Source: Torreya grandis (taxonomy: Eukaryota > Streptophyta > Pinopsida > Cupressales > Taxaceae). Taken from it: a stretch of 64,000 bases of DNA. Of the stretch, positions 1 through 12,319 are shown in pieces. The stretch covers positions 2,300,501-2,364,500 of the forward strand of contig JARHVA010001471.1 in assembly GCA_037957365.1 (NCBI GenBank), given 5' to 3'. Positions within the stretch are counted from its first letter, which is position 1. Each line of letters starts with the position of its first letter. The position numbers and the translations under genes were made by a program. The notes beneath the pieces were generated by a model. The model made no database searches. It was given only the letters and a program-made list of their open reading frames with translations, and was not told where the DNA came from.

Positions 1-102
1 CATTTAATGCATTTTAGTGTTTTTAAGATAATTTGTACACTTTGGTAGGTCAAAAGCCTAGTTGGAGGTTATCAATGGCCATTTGTAGGTGTCTATAGTT
101 TG
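1..102 (-). repeat. Edge of a gypsy 3' LTR (5' end only)
   Basis: Read on the minus strand, this stretch starts TATAGACACC, continues through a block containing CCATTGATAACCTC, and ends at the window edge with ACACTAAAATGCATTAAATG. The same ordered blocks occur in plus orientation at 48,648-48,750, where the start is the canonical TGTAGACACC. I therefore read it as the 5' end of an LTR lying downstream of the minus-strand pol at 2.5-5.8 kb, so it should be that element's 3' LTR. The rest of the LTR is outside the window. The first T-G has become T-A. Confidence 0.65.
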
Positions 103-320
103 AAAACTATAAGAAAAGAAATATCTTCTCAACTAATGATAAAAATCATGTATGCCAAAAATAAGATGATGGTTGAAGAACAAATCTCCAAATGATGTTT
201 TGGAAGCTTACGATGATGCCCCCTCGAGGGAGTGGTTGGCACAAGTAGGTCAAAAAATGGTCCTTCAATAAGAATAAAAATGAAGGGACCAAAGAAATGA
301 AAGTTGATGGGGTGAAAACA

Positions 321-663
321 CAATGATTTTTAAAAAGTAGTCAAAATCACTGAGAATGCAAGTGGGATGATGTATAATGGTTTGCCTAAAGTCAGTTATA
401 AGCATTGTACCTTGATAGTGGTAATATGGTGTGATAACACAATCATTTTCCCAAAGGCAGTTATAATCATTGAAAATATGGAGTTACCCCAATTAGGATA
501 GACAAACAAGATAAAAACATGCCCCTATATGGGTAAAAAAAAAAGAAATTGGAGACAACATAATGATTTTCCCAAAGGTGGTTATAATCATTGAGAAATA
601 TAGGTGGGATGATGTGCAATGATTTGCCCATAGGTAGTTATAATAATTGGACCTCGATTATGG
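321..663. repeat. Imperfect repeats of about 110 bp carrying hairpins
   Basis: Two copies of a unit of about 110 bp (321-428 and 559-663) and a partial copy (about 440-480) each contain the core CCCAAAGGTGGTTATAAT or a variant. The core forms a loop of exactly 17 nt between short inverted arms: 376-382/400-406, 562-568/586-592 and 617-624/642-649. The arms at 562/586 pair perfectly over 7 bp; the other two have one mismatch. Confidence 0.65.
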
Positions 664-1644
664 AAAACATGATTGATTGGATAATGATGAAGGTAAATAA
701 ATCACAGAGGGTAATGATGAATTGGAACAACCTACTAGTAGGGAGATGCTCATCCAAACTAATAAAGGTTAAAATTCTTTCATGGTTAATTACTCTATTT
801 GGGATATGAATGGGAGTGAATCAGGATGTCAGCGTTGAAGAGATGTTGATATCACTATTTCTAAATAGACTTCTTAAATCTTAGGTTTGTTGTATCACAT
901 ATTAGTAGGCTCATGCTATAACATCATGAAGACTTGACCAAAATATGCATAAGGACTGACTCTCGTAATCTAATACTCAAATAGAAAATAATGTACCAAT
1001 GATAAAAAACCATGATATCAATGTTAGAAGATGAATATGGATGGATTCAAATATAGTTGTGCACAAAGAATCACCCAATAAACACACATATAATGAATCA
1101 AGGTAACAATGCTAAAATCAAACAAATAGGCAAAAAAAAAAAAAAAAATCATAAACAAACAAACAAACAAATAAACAACATAATAGAAACCATACAAACA
1201 TTGCTCCCAGAAAATAGGTGATAACTTAACAAATGAACAAAATGGGGGAATAGAAGAAATGGAAAGGGGTGGTTGAGTTATCTCCATATGCACTAGGCAA
1301 GTTGACATTGCCTACATAGTTCCATGAATGTAATATCCAATAAAATTTAGGCCAAATGTAGTTCTCCCAAAAAAATGGGAAGAATGTGATAACTAAAGAA
1401 AACAAATAGAATGGATCTGATAGAAGAATAGGAATGGCCTTGAAAAATGGAAAGTACATGAGATAAAAAGACCAAAAAGGTTGGGGAAACTAAGAAACAA
1501 GTGATTTTCTTACAACTTAGTAAGGGTTCCCATAATCCTTAAGGCAAAGAAGTGGTCAGTTTTTTTGTTATTTTTTATCGGTCTTACAAATGTTTTTGCA
1601 ATTTTTGAAATATCTCAAATCAATCAAGAATGATGAGACACTAA

Positions 1645-1835
1645 ATGGTTAATTCTCACAAAACAATGAGAGAATTTAAACTTAGGTTTCTTAAAAAATT
1701 ATGAGAACATTCAAACTTAGGTTTCTCGTAAAATGGTGAGAGCGTTAAAACTTAGGTTGCTCACAAAATGGTGAGAGTATTCAAATTTAGGGTGCTAATA
1801 AAATGGTAAAAGCATTAAAACTTAGGTTATGATGA
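1645..1835. repeat. Tandem repeat, unit about 35 bp, about 5 copies
   Basis: The phrase AAACTTAGGTTTCTC followed by AAAATGGTGAGAG recurs about five times with drift, for example near 1,678, 1,712, 1,748, 1,782 and 1,818. It lies in the 3' untranslated region of the minus-strand gypsy element, where minisatellite-like arrays are common. Confidence 0.7.
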
Positions 1836-2107
1836 GATCATGGTGGAAAGGGTGACTGAGCTGACCTCAACAAGTATTGAGCATTTCCTATATAGTCCTA
1901 AAGTAGGACCTCAAGTCACTATAGCTTTGATTTATAGTAGAGGAATTTGACTAGTGTAGCAATCAATTCAAACAAAATAGGCATAGTTGGTAAAAAAACA
2001 TAGTATGGCATAAGAAGTGGCAAGTTGGTATATCAAGGCTCAATAAACAAATGTTTCCCATAATTTTCCCATAGGTGGTTATAACTAGGACACAATGACA
2101 TGGATCA

Positions 2108-2148
2108 ATGGTACTAATTTTCCTAAAGGTGGTTATAATTAGTAGCAA
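2108..2148. repeat. Hairpin copy with changed but still complementary arms
   Basis: Arms TACTAATT (2,112-2,119) and AATTAGTA (2,137-2,144) are perfectly complementary over 8 bp around a 17-nt loop TTCCTAAAGGTGGTTAT. The loop matches the copies near 376-649, but the arm sequence differs. A weaker relative of the core sits at about 2,056-2,092 without good arms. Confidence 0.65.
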
Positions 2149-2486
2149 GACTAGTGATAAGAAAGGAATAAAAAATGAAGGATGAAACTACCAAAACTTC
2201 TATCATACTGCTCCAAAATATGATCTGTATTTAAATTAATTGAAATAATTAATGAAACTGATCAGATTCCTTGGTGTTGAAAATACACAATGAATGGAAA
2301 AAACCAAGGTCAAATAGGCTAGGATTTAGAACACATTTGGTCGATAGATCAGAAATGTAAAATGTATACAACTAAGAGGATGGATAAGAATGATATTTGT
2401 ACAAAGAATAATAGTGATAAAATGGCACCACTAAAATGGTCCTTATAGATAATACACCTTAACACTCAAGCATAGTACCACATGAG

Positions 2487-3582
2487 GTGAATATTATTCA
2501 TCAACTCAAGAAGTTCATCTCCATCTGGTGTGGTAAGCCTGTATGCTCTTGATCCATAATCTATAGTAATTATTAAAGGTCCTATCTAATTTTGTTTGAA
2601 TTTACCTTTATTATTCTTCTTATTCATTTTTATTATTTTATTTTTCTTTAAGAACAAGATCACCAAGTTCAAATTTTCTATACTTGACATGCTGATTGTA
2701 GTGGCCTTTGATTTGATTTTGATATGCCTAAAGATTATTGAGTGTAACTATGTATTTTTCATCAAGCAGGTCTAGAGCCTATGGATGAGCTACACAATAG
2801 TCATGATCATCTAGGACATGCTTGAAAGATATACGTAGTGAAGGTAATTTGACCTCGATGGGAAGGATGGATTTAGTACCATAAATAAGTGAATATGGAG
2901 TCACTCATATGGGGGTACGATGATTAGTATGGTATGCCCAAAGGGTAAGTAATATTTATAGGTTACAATCATGATCAACATTATTGACAATCATTTTGAG
3001 AATATTGACAATGGTTTTGTTTGATGCTTTAGCTTGGCCATTACCTTGAGGGTAATATGCTATAGAAAAATGTTGTGTGATGTTATATTCGATACATATC
3101 TTTTCAATATCCTTATTATTTAATGATCCTCCATTATTAGATATAATGTTAGAGGGAATACCATAGCATCAAATGAGATGGTTGAAGATGAACTTGGAAA
3201 TTTACTTTTTAGTCACGTAAGTGAGGGGTATAGCTTTAAACCACTTAGTGAAATACTCAGTGGTAGTAAGGATATGTTTATGGCCATTAGATGAAGTGGG
3301 GTTGATTTTTCCAATGAGGTCAATTCCCCATGTAGTAAATGGCCATGGTTTCAACATCAGTTTTAGAGTTTGTGCTAGGGCATGAATCAAATTAGCATGA
3401 TGTTGACATTTGTCACACTTCTTTACATATGTAGCTATATCTGGGTCCATTTTGGGCAAATAATAACTAGTATGAAAGAGATTTTTGGATAGGAATACCC
3501 CACTATAATGGGATCCACATAATCCTTTGTGAACTTCTCTTAATGTTAGTGTAGACTCTGTTGAAGTTAAACAATGAAGCAA
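2487..3582 (-). pseudogene. Ty3/gypsy integrase, decayed
   Basis: The integrase would insert retrotransposon cDNA into the host genome. In order on the minus strand I see the zinc-binding H-H-C-C region (HKGLCGSHYSG, then KKCDKCQHH), the start of the catalytic core (WGIDLIGKI, TEYFTKWFKA), the second core part (AYYPQGNGQAKASNKT) and the LWAYHTNHRTPI block. The C-terminal end has KYRKFELGDLVLKEK and a stretch like the usual end domain (GSRAYRLTTPDGDELLE). The first 126 codons (3,202-3,582) are still open; beyond that there are several stops. It follows the RNase H domains of the same element. The lineage is gypsy of the Tat group, judged from the upstream second RNase H. It cannot be functional. 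Confidence 0.85.
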
Positions 3583-3989
3583 AGTTCCATCAAAACTACG
3601 ATGGTAAATGGTGGATCCAAGTAGAGTATAATGAGTAGAATGATGAAAAAAGGTTTTGGTTTATTTTAAAGATAGGTTAGGTGGTATAACTTGGTCATGA
3701 AGGTATTTTCAAAGGTCTAAGTACCAAATAAAATTAAGACCAACAATATCACAAATCATTACAATGGTTGAAGGTTCATGAGCTGGTGCGAATAAATTCT
3801 CAACAAGGAATTGATATTCTCTAGATTTGTCTATTTATCAAATTAGAGAGCTAATAATAGCCATGGCATATGTAGTTCTATTACTAGCCCTTGGTATATT
3901 CTCAAATTGGATATTTTGAATTTTTTGTTATAGAGTATCGACCATAGCCTTATATGGAACCAGCTTGTCATCTTTGGTTTGGAAATAGT

Positions 3990-4650
3990 CTGTGACTTGA
4001 TTGATACTACCTTTTGAAGTCTTGTGACAAGTGATTCATACTCATCCATATTAATTTTTACAAGGAAAACTAATTCTAAATGATTTAGGGATTAGATCCC
4101 CCTATGGTGTAATAAATAAGAGACATGCCCCTAATCCATGTGTATTAAATGAACCATCAAATACAGCTTCCAATGTTGCTCCTCAAGAGGTGTGTCAATG
4201 ATGGTCATTATGAATTCATTAGGAAAATGAAATGTGAGTGGCTTTGTGTCTGCAAGAGGTGCTTCAATAAGTTGATCTACAAGGACCTATCCTTTGATTG
4301 CCTTATAATTGGCATACTCTATGTCAAAATTACTAAGAAGCATGATCCATTTAGCCATTATACATTGTAAATATATTTTATATAGTATATACCTTAGTGG
4401 ATCTACTTTTGGAATGACCATAGTCTTATTGTTCAACATGTAATGGCATAGTTTTTAAGCTGTGAAGATAATGGCTAGACAAGCTTTTTCAATAGGTGCA
4501 TAGTTGTGTTCATATGTGACCAAGGTATAAATTAAGTATTATACTACATGATATTTTCCATTATTATCATGTTGAGCCAAAAGTGCCCCCAAGGCATTGT
4601 CGATAACTGATAGATACAATAAAAATGGCTTTCTTGGCATAAAAGGTAAC
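3990..4650 (-). pseudogene. Gypsy RNase H plus second (archaeal-type) RNase H
   Basis: RNase H removes the RNA strand during reverse transcription. Here the minus strand shows a conventional gypsy RNase H/connection region (LLAQHDNNGKYHVV, HNYAPIEKACLAI, WIMLLSNFDIEYANYKAIKG). A second RNase H-like block follows at about 4,190-4,020, with VFDGSFNTHGLG, then GDLIPKSFRISFPC, then a degraded MAEYEAL-type segment. A pol with two RNase H domains between RT and integrase is the known hallmark of the Tat/Ogre gypsy lineage. Stops and at least one frame change break both blocks. Confidence 0.7.
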
Positions 4651-4799
4651 AAAATAGGTGGATTAGCTAGATAGTCCTTGAGTTATTGAAAAGTTGTTTA
4701 GAAATGATCATATAAGTAAAATATAACTCCATTATTTATAATATGTGTAAATGAATGACACTTGTCTACTAACTGAGAGATGAAGCATCAGATTGACTA

Positions 4800-5846
4800 G
4801 ATCTTACCCTATAAACTACAAAGTTAATTTAAATTGGTTGGTGACAGCATCTCAATTATAGCATTTACTTTGGCTAGATCGACTTCAATGCCTCTATGAG
4901 ACATGATGAATCCAAATAATTTTCTTGAGGTTACACCAAACACACATTTCTATGGATTTATTATGACTTTGTACTCCCATAATCTTTTATATATCCTATG
5001 TAGCACTATTGGATGGTCGGCCCTAGTTTTGGATTTTCCTAATATGTCATCGACATAGTTTTCAATAATATAATGCATCATATCATGGAATATGAAAGTC
5101 ATGGCCTTTTGATATGTAGCTCCATCATGCTTAAGACCAAATGACATTACCTAATAACATAATGTTTCCCATGGAGTGGTGAACACTATTTTATGTTGGT
5201 CTTTTAGGGTTATTCTGATATGGTTGTATCCTAAAAATCCATCCATAAGTGAAATCATTTCACAACCTACTATGGAGTCAATGATAATTTAAATATTAGG
5301 CAATGGAAATTCATCCTTAGGATAATTCTTATTTATGTCTCAAAAATGAGTACAAATTATAATTCTTTAAAGCTTTTTACTAACAAGTACAACATTAGAT
5401 ATCCATTCTAAGTAGTCAATGGACCAGATACATCCTAGGTCTAAGAGTTTTTCCAACTCTTTCTTTTCCAAGAAAAAAATGCAAGGATGCATCTTATACA
5501 AATTTTGTTTCACTGGTTTGGCATTAATATTGACCACAAGGTGGTGTAGAACCAAATTAGGGTCTAAACCTGACATGTTGGAATAAGCCTAAGCAAAGAT
5601 ATCTAAAAATTTTCTCAACAAAGGTGTAAAGACTTCATGTTCCTCATCAGTGAAGGACATGCCTAATTTTATAAATTTTAGGTTTGATAGAAGTCCCAAT
5701 TTTACCTTTGTTGTATCTTCAATTAGAAGGATCGAACCATCTTTTAGGATAGTAGGCAAAGACTTGAATTGTTGGACTATATCAGGGTCCTCTATTAGGA
5801 CTTGCTCTTCAATGTCTCCTAGGCATGATGAATCTAAGTTCCCCAA
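4800..5846 (-). pseudogene. Ty3/gypsy reverse transcriptase, decayed, YVDD kept
   Basis: The reverse transcriptase would copy element RNA into DNA. The minus strand reads from an N-terminal linker (GDIEEQVLIEDPDIVQQF) through HHLVVNINAKPVKQ and EKKELEKLLDLG. It continues with a degraded NYPKDEFPLPNI, SLMDGFLGYNHIRI and MSFGLKHDGATYQKAMT to the catalytic ENYVDDILGKSKT motif, then KCVFGVTSRKL. The YVDD active-site aspartates are intact, but frames break near 5,580, 5,360 and 5,150. The family usually runs on from gag-protease; no protease is recognisable upstream. Sequence style is that of the Tat lineage. Confidence 0.88.
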
Positions 5847-5889
5847 TGGGAGATCTAGCCATGTAATAGAAATAGTTAAAAATTCTTAA

Positions 5890-6869
5890 ATAATTCAATC
5901 AAATACTTATTATTGTGAAAAAATGAATGCATATCAAGTAAAAATTACTAACTAAAGGAGCATTAATTTCTTTGGACTTTTGAGTGATTATTGGATCTAA
6001 GACATCAATAATAACACAATGTCACAATCGTTAGTAACAATTAAGCACTAAGTAAGCAGTGTTAATCTGCATAATCAGTCAATGTCATCATCTAGTATAA
6101 AAGGTGTAAAATCCATAAAAAATAGCACTTTAAAAGGTATGGACAAGAGAAAATCATATATAATAGTTTACGTAGTTAAATATGATCAATGGGCTAACAT
6201 AAAAATATAAAACCTAAAAATTGTGTTAACATGCCCCTAACATGGGTTGGCCCTTAATGTAAAAATATTGTTTATTAGTGTGATCAATGTCAAACATCTA
6301 TATGTCCCATCTCATATATAACTTATATATTCTGCATCCAACTCATTTATACCATGAAAAGAATGTAGGTGTAAAAATAGGTATGTAAATCACCATGTAT
6401 ATGACATCCTTCAACTATGTACCATCAAGGCAAGTAGTGCATAAGGCTTGGTTTTATATTTTTTAATATTTATTTTTTTAAATTTGAATTTTTTTGTATT
6501 TTTTTATTATATGAATGTTTTTATAATTTTTTGAAATATCGTCATAAGTAAGACATTAGTTAATAAATCAAGGTCAGGTGAAAAGGATAAAAAATAGAAG
6601 AATATGAGGGGTTCAGATAATTAATAACATATGTCAATGCATAGTGTGTACCACGTGTAATAGTAAAGCAGTCTCATGAAGGTGAAGCCAAGTGATATAT
6701 CCCCACTAAATGGTAAAGTCATGTCTCAAAGGAGGATGTGAAATAACTCATTATATGTGCATGACCCTAGTGGGAGAGAGTTAGTGGGTACACAAATGCC
6801 ATAAGATGGCTAGGTAAAATATGTGATCATGTAAGCTCAATGTGTGCAATGAAAAAAACAAGTATAGAT
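5890..6869. other. AT-rich stretch upstream of gypsy pol, nothing recognised
   Basis: This is where protease and gag would be expected for the minus-strand element, but I can read neither. There is a T-rich tract at about 6,460-6,540 that resembles the one at 1,555-1,610. Confidence 0.4.
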
Positions 6870-7480
6870 AATCAATGTTCAATATATTTAACAATATGTT
6901 TCTTTAATAAATAAAGAATAATTTTAGTATTGTATTTTGGTATATGATGTTTATGCTCTATATTTTTTTTCATGTGAGCCTTAAATCTCTCTTGTTCCAA
7001 TGTTAAGATATACATTTTTCTTTGTATGTCTTCTATACCATATCTCATAGTGTCAAACTAAGGTGTAGGAAGGATGATATTCTCAATAAGATCATTCAAA
7101 TGTTGAGTCCTAACCTTGAAAGTAGGCATAGATACATTACTTTGCATAGGTGCAAGAATTTTACTAGTAGTCAAACAATTACTACAAAGTGTAGAGGATG
7201 AAAGAAAACAAGTACAATATTTAAGGAAAACATTAATCTTATCTATCTCATTAGTTTTTGCTTTTGTTATTGCAAAAAAAAATTATTTTCAAAAACATGT
7301 GTTAGAAGATTCCAAGAGGCTATGATTAAATATTTCACTGATTACTAGACCCTCTTATTGTATATATTCAACAAAGATAAAACATTTTCATCAGTTGAAA
7401 TTTGCATATTGTGTAATATATTAGTGAATATAAAGAAAGTAATTTCATAAATTTCACTAATGCAAACCATGATGTCAATA
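6870..7480 (-). pseudogene. Decayed ORF of unknown family
   Basis: One minus-strand frame stays nearly open for about 200 codons with only three or four stops, far fewer than expected in such AT-rich DNA. It includes ILHNMQISTDENVLSLLNIY, HVFENNFFFAITKAKTNEID, PTFKVRTQHLNDLIENI and a charged, probably helical end, MYILTLEQERFKAHMKKN. I do not recognise the family. Its position upstream of the gypsy pol on the same strand suggests a 5' ORF or gag-like protein of that element, or a separate older element. Function unknown. Confidence 0.45.
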
Positions 7481-10400
7481 AATTAATGCACACACAAAGG
7501 TATAGGGTTGAAAGGAGTGAATAAACCCTAGGACCACAAAATAGTTAAGTTTTTTGAAAAAGAGGGTTGTGTAAAAGCCCTAAGTTGAAGGGTGACTAAA
7601 AATATCAGGTTCACCAAAATGATGTTAGGTTCACCAAAATATTTTTATTATTTTACACATAATAGATATAAAATAATTAAAACTATGTACTATTTTAGTA
7701 TAGAAATAACGACAATAAATACAGTAATTTGAATTGGAATAAGCTAATATATATTGCAACCACTTGATTTAAGATTGATAAAATAATAGAAGGATTAATT
7801 ACTTAGCTATTTTTAACTATTTGTCACTCATAAAATATGACACTGAATTTGGAAGTTCTCAAGATATGTTTCATCAGGTGCCCAGTTATAAAATAGGGGT
7901 TAACATCTTATTTGGACATTGTCGACAAGGTCAGATGCCTAAACAAAAAACATTGTTAGAGCTTATCAATATTTTCGTTGCACACCATGCGAACCTATAA
8001 CTTATAGAAGCCCTGTGTGTGCACCTATATTTTGTATGCATGAAATCTTTGATCCTATACAATGATGCATGTTTTATATCTCATTTATCTAAAACTTTAT
8101 TTGTATTTGATTAATCATAAGATACTTTAAAAATAAGTTAAAATTTTGGGTTGGGTTGGACTAACCCCAACCATTCCTCTTTAAATGGCTAAGAATTATT
8201 TATGTTCCAATACTTTGAAAAGGGATCAAATTGCTTGTAGTTATCACACTTAGGTGAATATATTTAAAATCTAGAATAATCTAGAATGTAGTTATGTAAT
8301 TTGATCTTTGACATTTAACACCATACAACTTTGACCTCATTGTATTTATATTTGATTCTATGGACTACTCCTTGAAGATTTATGATGCACATATACATTT
8401 TAAAAATTGTTCCCAAAAGAGTGAGATATTATCCAAGGACTTGTTAGATGAATAATAATATTAGGGATTATTTATATATGTAGATCAATTCGTTAATTTT
8501 TCACAATGACCGACCCATAAAATGTGTCTAAGCCAACCTAATGGAGATTTTTTAATTTAAAAAATAGCCATTAAGGGTCCTTAGACACTATTTCTATAGG
8601 AAGACACCTATTGTAACCATTTTTTTATAGGTTTACTGAAATTTTCTTGGGAGTGCAATCGAGAATTTGAAGTATAAAGAATGTTTGTCTAAGATTCTTA
8701 AGGTATTCTTGTATAGACCAAGTTGATAGTAAATAAATATGGTGGATAGAGGTGGCTAAGACAATGAATGGGCATAAAAATAGAGGGAAAGTGTGCTCAA
8801 GAGTCATATATATGTACAATGTCCAAGTATATCAAAGTATGTTAAAATTAATGTTATTAAAGTGTCAAAGACCAAATTTAGGTATCAATAGTTTAACAAG
8901 ACTATGTACTATCCTGATGATGATCATGACCATTTATATGATACTAACATTATTCTCTATTTAGTTCTAATTTGATAGGTGTAAATGTGAAAACAATCGC
9001 TTATTAACGTGAATAATTCAAATTACAAAAATAGACTAAAAAACACTCAAATACCTTTACAACATCATCCTAAAATAATTGAGCTATTAATTACGTATTG
9101 TTTACTATATTTTACGTATTTTATAATACTTAATTAAAGGTAGTGTATTTATTATGTTAATAGGCATCTTACAATGATAATCGAGGGAGGGGGATAGTAG
9201 TGGTGAGTTGTAATATCTGTGAGTGCATAAAAATAAATAGATGACTTTAATTTTGACATTCAATGGACAATCATAAAGTATTTGTTCTTAAAATTATGAC
9301 ATCTTAAATATATAATAAAATTTAGAAGTTTTTTTCCTTGATTCTTTTTTCCAAATCCAACATAATAATGTAACTAAATTAAAGATATATATTTTAAATC
9401 AAATAAATAAATAATAATAAAACTAAATTAATAATTCTCGACATTTTTCAATTAAAATTATTTAATATATTTATAAAAATATATACATATACTCCCAAGA
9501 TAAAAAAGTGTCATTTTAGGGAACATAATTTAAGAGGGACCACATCTTATATCAACCTCGGCCTACAAGTGAGTTGTATAAGGTAACGCTTATTTTATTG
9601 GGGTAGCACTTACTATATTATAGTCATTATATAAAGCAAAATAGCTTTAAGAAAAAAGGTACGCTTATTATATTTAAAAAATAAGTTTATAAAAGTATTC
9701 CACCATCAATTAAATAATGAATACATGTTCTCAGATCCTAGATAAAATATAGTCCAAAAAAATATTAAATTAGAATCTTAAAGGTTTTTTTATTTTATTG
9801 TTTATTAAAGCATGTGGACCTCCCCACAAAAGTTATTCGTTTTTCCATACCCAATCACACTTTATTCTTTCGTAACACCTTTATTCTTCAATTGTTTATC
9901 AGATTATATGTATTAATACTTGGCAAAAGTTAAGTTAGTAATAATGTTATAATTTTGTCTAGGGTCAATAGCTTGGTTTATTGTTATTTGTGTAATATAA
10001 ATAAATTTATTAAAATTAAATGTAATATTAATGATTTAATTGTGACTTAATTATGTATTTTAATATATGTATAATGTAATTATAAATTTTAAGTAATATT
10101 TATAAACAATTGACATGGTTGTTATATAGTATTTTGATACTTATTTTGATTAGATTAGGGTTTTGGGATAGTAATTAAATCTAAATATATAGATTTATAT
10201 TTAATATTGATAATAAATTCGTCTATAAATCATGAACTGATCAAAGATATATGTACATAATTTCTAGAGTGTTAAGACATTATGTTATACTAAGAGTGTT
10301 CAAGTTAAATGTTAGATATGATCCAAAATAATTTTATGACTAGGTTTTCATGTTTTTGACTTCTTGTTATATATCACTCTGATATGTACATGCAAAATAA

Positions 10401-12319
10401 ACTCTCTCTTAATTAAGGAAACTTTAAAGCCCTTGTAATATTTAAAGTATAAGGAAAATAACATTATCTTTAGAGGTTTGTATTAAACCAAGTGCATGAA
10501 AAATATATTGGTATTTGTCAAGACCTTAAAGGGTATGAATTACAATATAATCATGTTTAACATAGTAAATTGTATAAATGAAAATAATATTAGAAATAGA
10601 TAAAACTTTAATTTTGTGCATCAAAATTGTTCTATAGGAAATATGATCTTTAAACAATGATAATGTTCTAAAGATTGTTTGATTTATCTTAAATTTATTT
10701 GAGTGTTCAATAGATTTCTTATGAATGATACATAGATATTGTGTGCCAATTGAACTACAATCTATGTGTATTTATAAATAATTAAATTCAAATAGGCCTT
10801 ATTGGCATGCCAAAATGAGACAAAAGGATGGTTACACCTTGAATTTATGGAGAATAATAAAATATCCCATTGGCATCAAGAGCACTCTAGACAGGAACTT
10901 GGATCATCAGGGGCACCCTAGACATAGAACATAGAACATAAAAGAGAGAGATAAAAGCTTAAAGTTGAGAAAAAGTAAAGACTTGATGACAACCGACAAA
11001 CATGCAAATAACGTTTACTTTGGAATAATAATCACTAGATAAATAAATACATTAAAATATGTCAATTGATTACTAAAATATATATTGAAATTATTTTTAA
11101 GCACACACTTCAAAGTACAAAAAATAAATATATAAGTCTAGAACTATATGCCTTGATCTCTATAACATAATCCAATGCATTTGAGAATCTGCAAGGTTTT
11201 TTAAATATACATGAGTCAACACCAATTAATAATAAGTGATAAAAATGTGTAATGCTGAAAACAAAATATCATATGATGATGATGCCAAGTCTAAACCAAA
11301 TATGAATATAGTTTTTGTACATTTAAACTAAAATATAAATAAATATTGAATGAAGTCTGAGTCATCGATAAATGAATTTAAACTCCATTCCAGTCATGTG
11401 CTTCCAATCCCTATCATTACAACTAGTCATGTGTACTAAAACATGTGTTATAATTAGAGTCATAAGAATAATAAAGATAGAATACATGTTTCTTATTTGA
11501 AATTTGAGAATAGTGCATGAAACATAATAAATATTAGATCTTGAATAAGATAATGATATTGTCCAAGTAAAACAATGCTAAAAAACATCAGTTATCATCA
11601 ATAAAAATATAACATCATAAGATGTACAAAATAACATTATCAATAACTATGAAAATTTTCTTGTTAGTTATCTCCCTATAAAATTATGAATAAATGTATT
11701 AAAGAAATGTTATCATATCATTTGTAATTTTAATAAAAAACAATTAATGTATTATAAAATGAACGATAATGATTTTTTTCCATTTTTCCCCAACATATAT
11801 AAAATGAAAGTAAAATTAGAAACTCACATCATTGTTATCTTTTAATTTTGTAAACATAGATTTGATATAGTTTTATGAGATTCTTTGGCATGTATATTGG
11901 ATCGATCGAGGGAAAACATTATGCTAAGTGAGGAACCAAGTTCTGATAAATCATTTTGATTGATTGATTTATTAATTTTTTTAATTTTTTTTTATATTTT
12001 TTTCTTTCTTTTAAAATTATAAAATATGATTAATTAGAAAAGGGGATTATTTTCCTCCCAATTGGGACTTATATGTTTTGAAGAGTCATTGTACAGTCCC
12101 AGTCAAATTTTTACAACCCTAGCAAAATCTATATGGGCTTGGTCGAATATGTACAATCCTAAAATTTATGCACATGTTGAAACTATAATATTTTAATTGT
12201 AAAAAAATGGTACCACAAACATATTTTTTTTTAAAAACTAATTTTTAGATGCATAGTATATCATATGTGTTCGAGAGCTCTACCATGGTACCATGTTAAA
12301 AACAATATAAGCATTGGGG
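7481..12319. other. AT-rich DNA, no gene or element recognised
   Basis: Nearly 5 kb without a domain I can name in any frame. It is very AT-rich. Small direct repeats occur (TTAGGTTCACCAAAAT at about 7,604 and 7,624; GGTAACGCTTATT / GGTACGCTTATT at about 9,582 and 9,658). Short open frames near 8,625-8,964 overlap on both strands and show no family features. Confidence 0.5.

Larger units (their letters stand above)
103..2485 (-). other. Gypsy 3' untranslated region, non-coding, repeat-rich
   Basis: About 2.4 kb separates the integrase end from the LTR edge. No protein family is recognisable here. It holds a family of short hairpin repeats (376-406, 562-592, 617-649, 2,112-2,144) and a run of roughly 35-bp tandem repeats (about 1,645-1,835). 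A long 3' non-coding region after pol is known in some Tat and Athila gypsy elements. I infer it belongs to the same element as the pol fragment to its right. Confidence 0.5.

Noticed and set aside
1024..1459. Overlapping minus-strand open frames of 94 and 77 codons with Phe/Leu/Ile-rich, membrane-like sequence.
   Set aside because: The composition follows from A-rich plus-strand repeats (runs of AAAC); no conserved feature.
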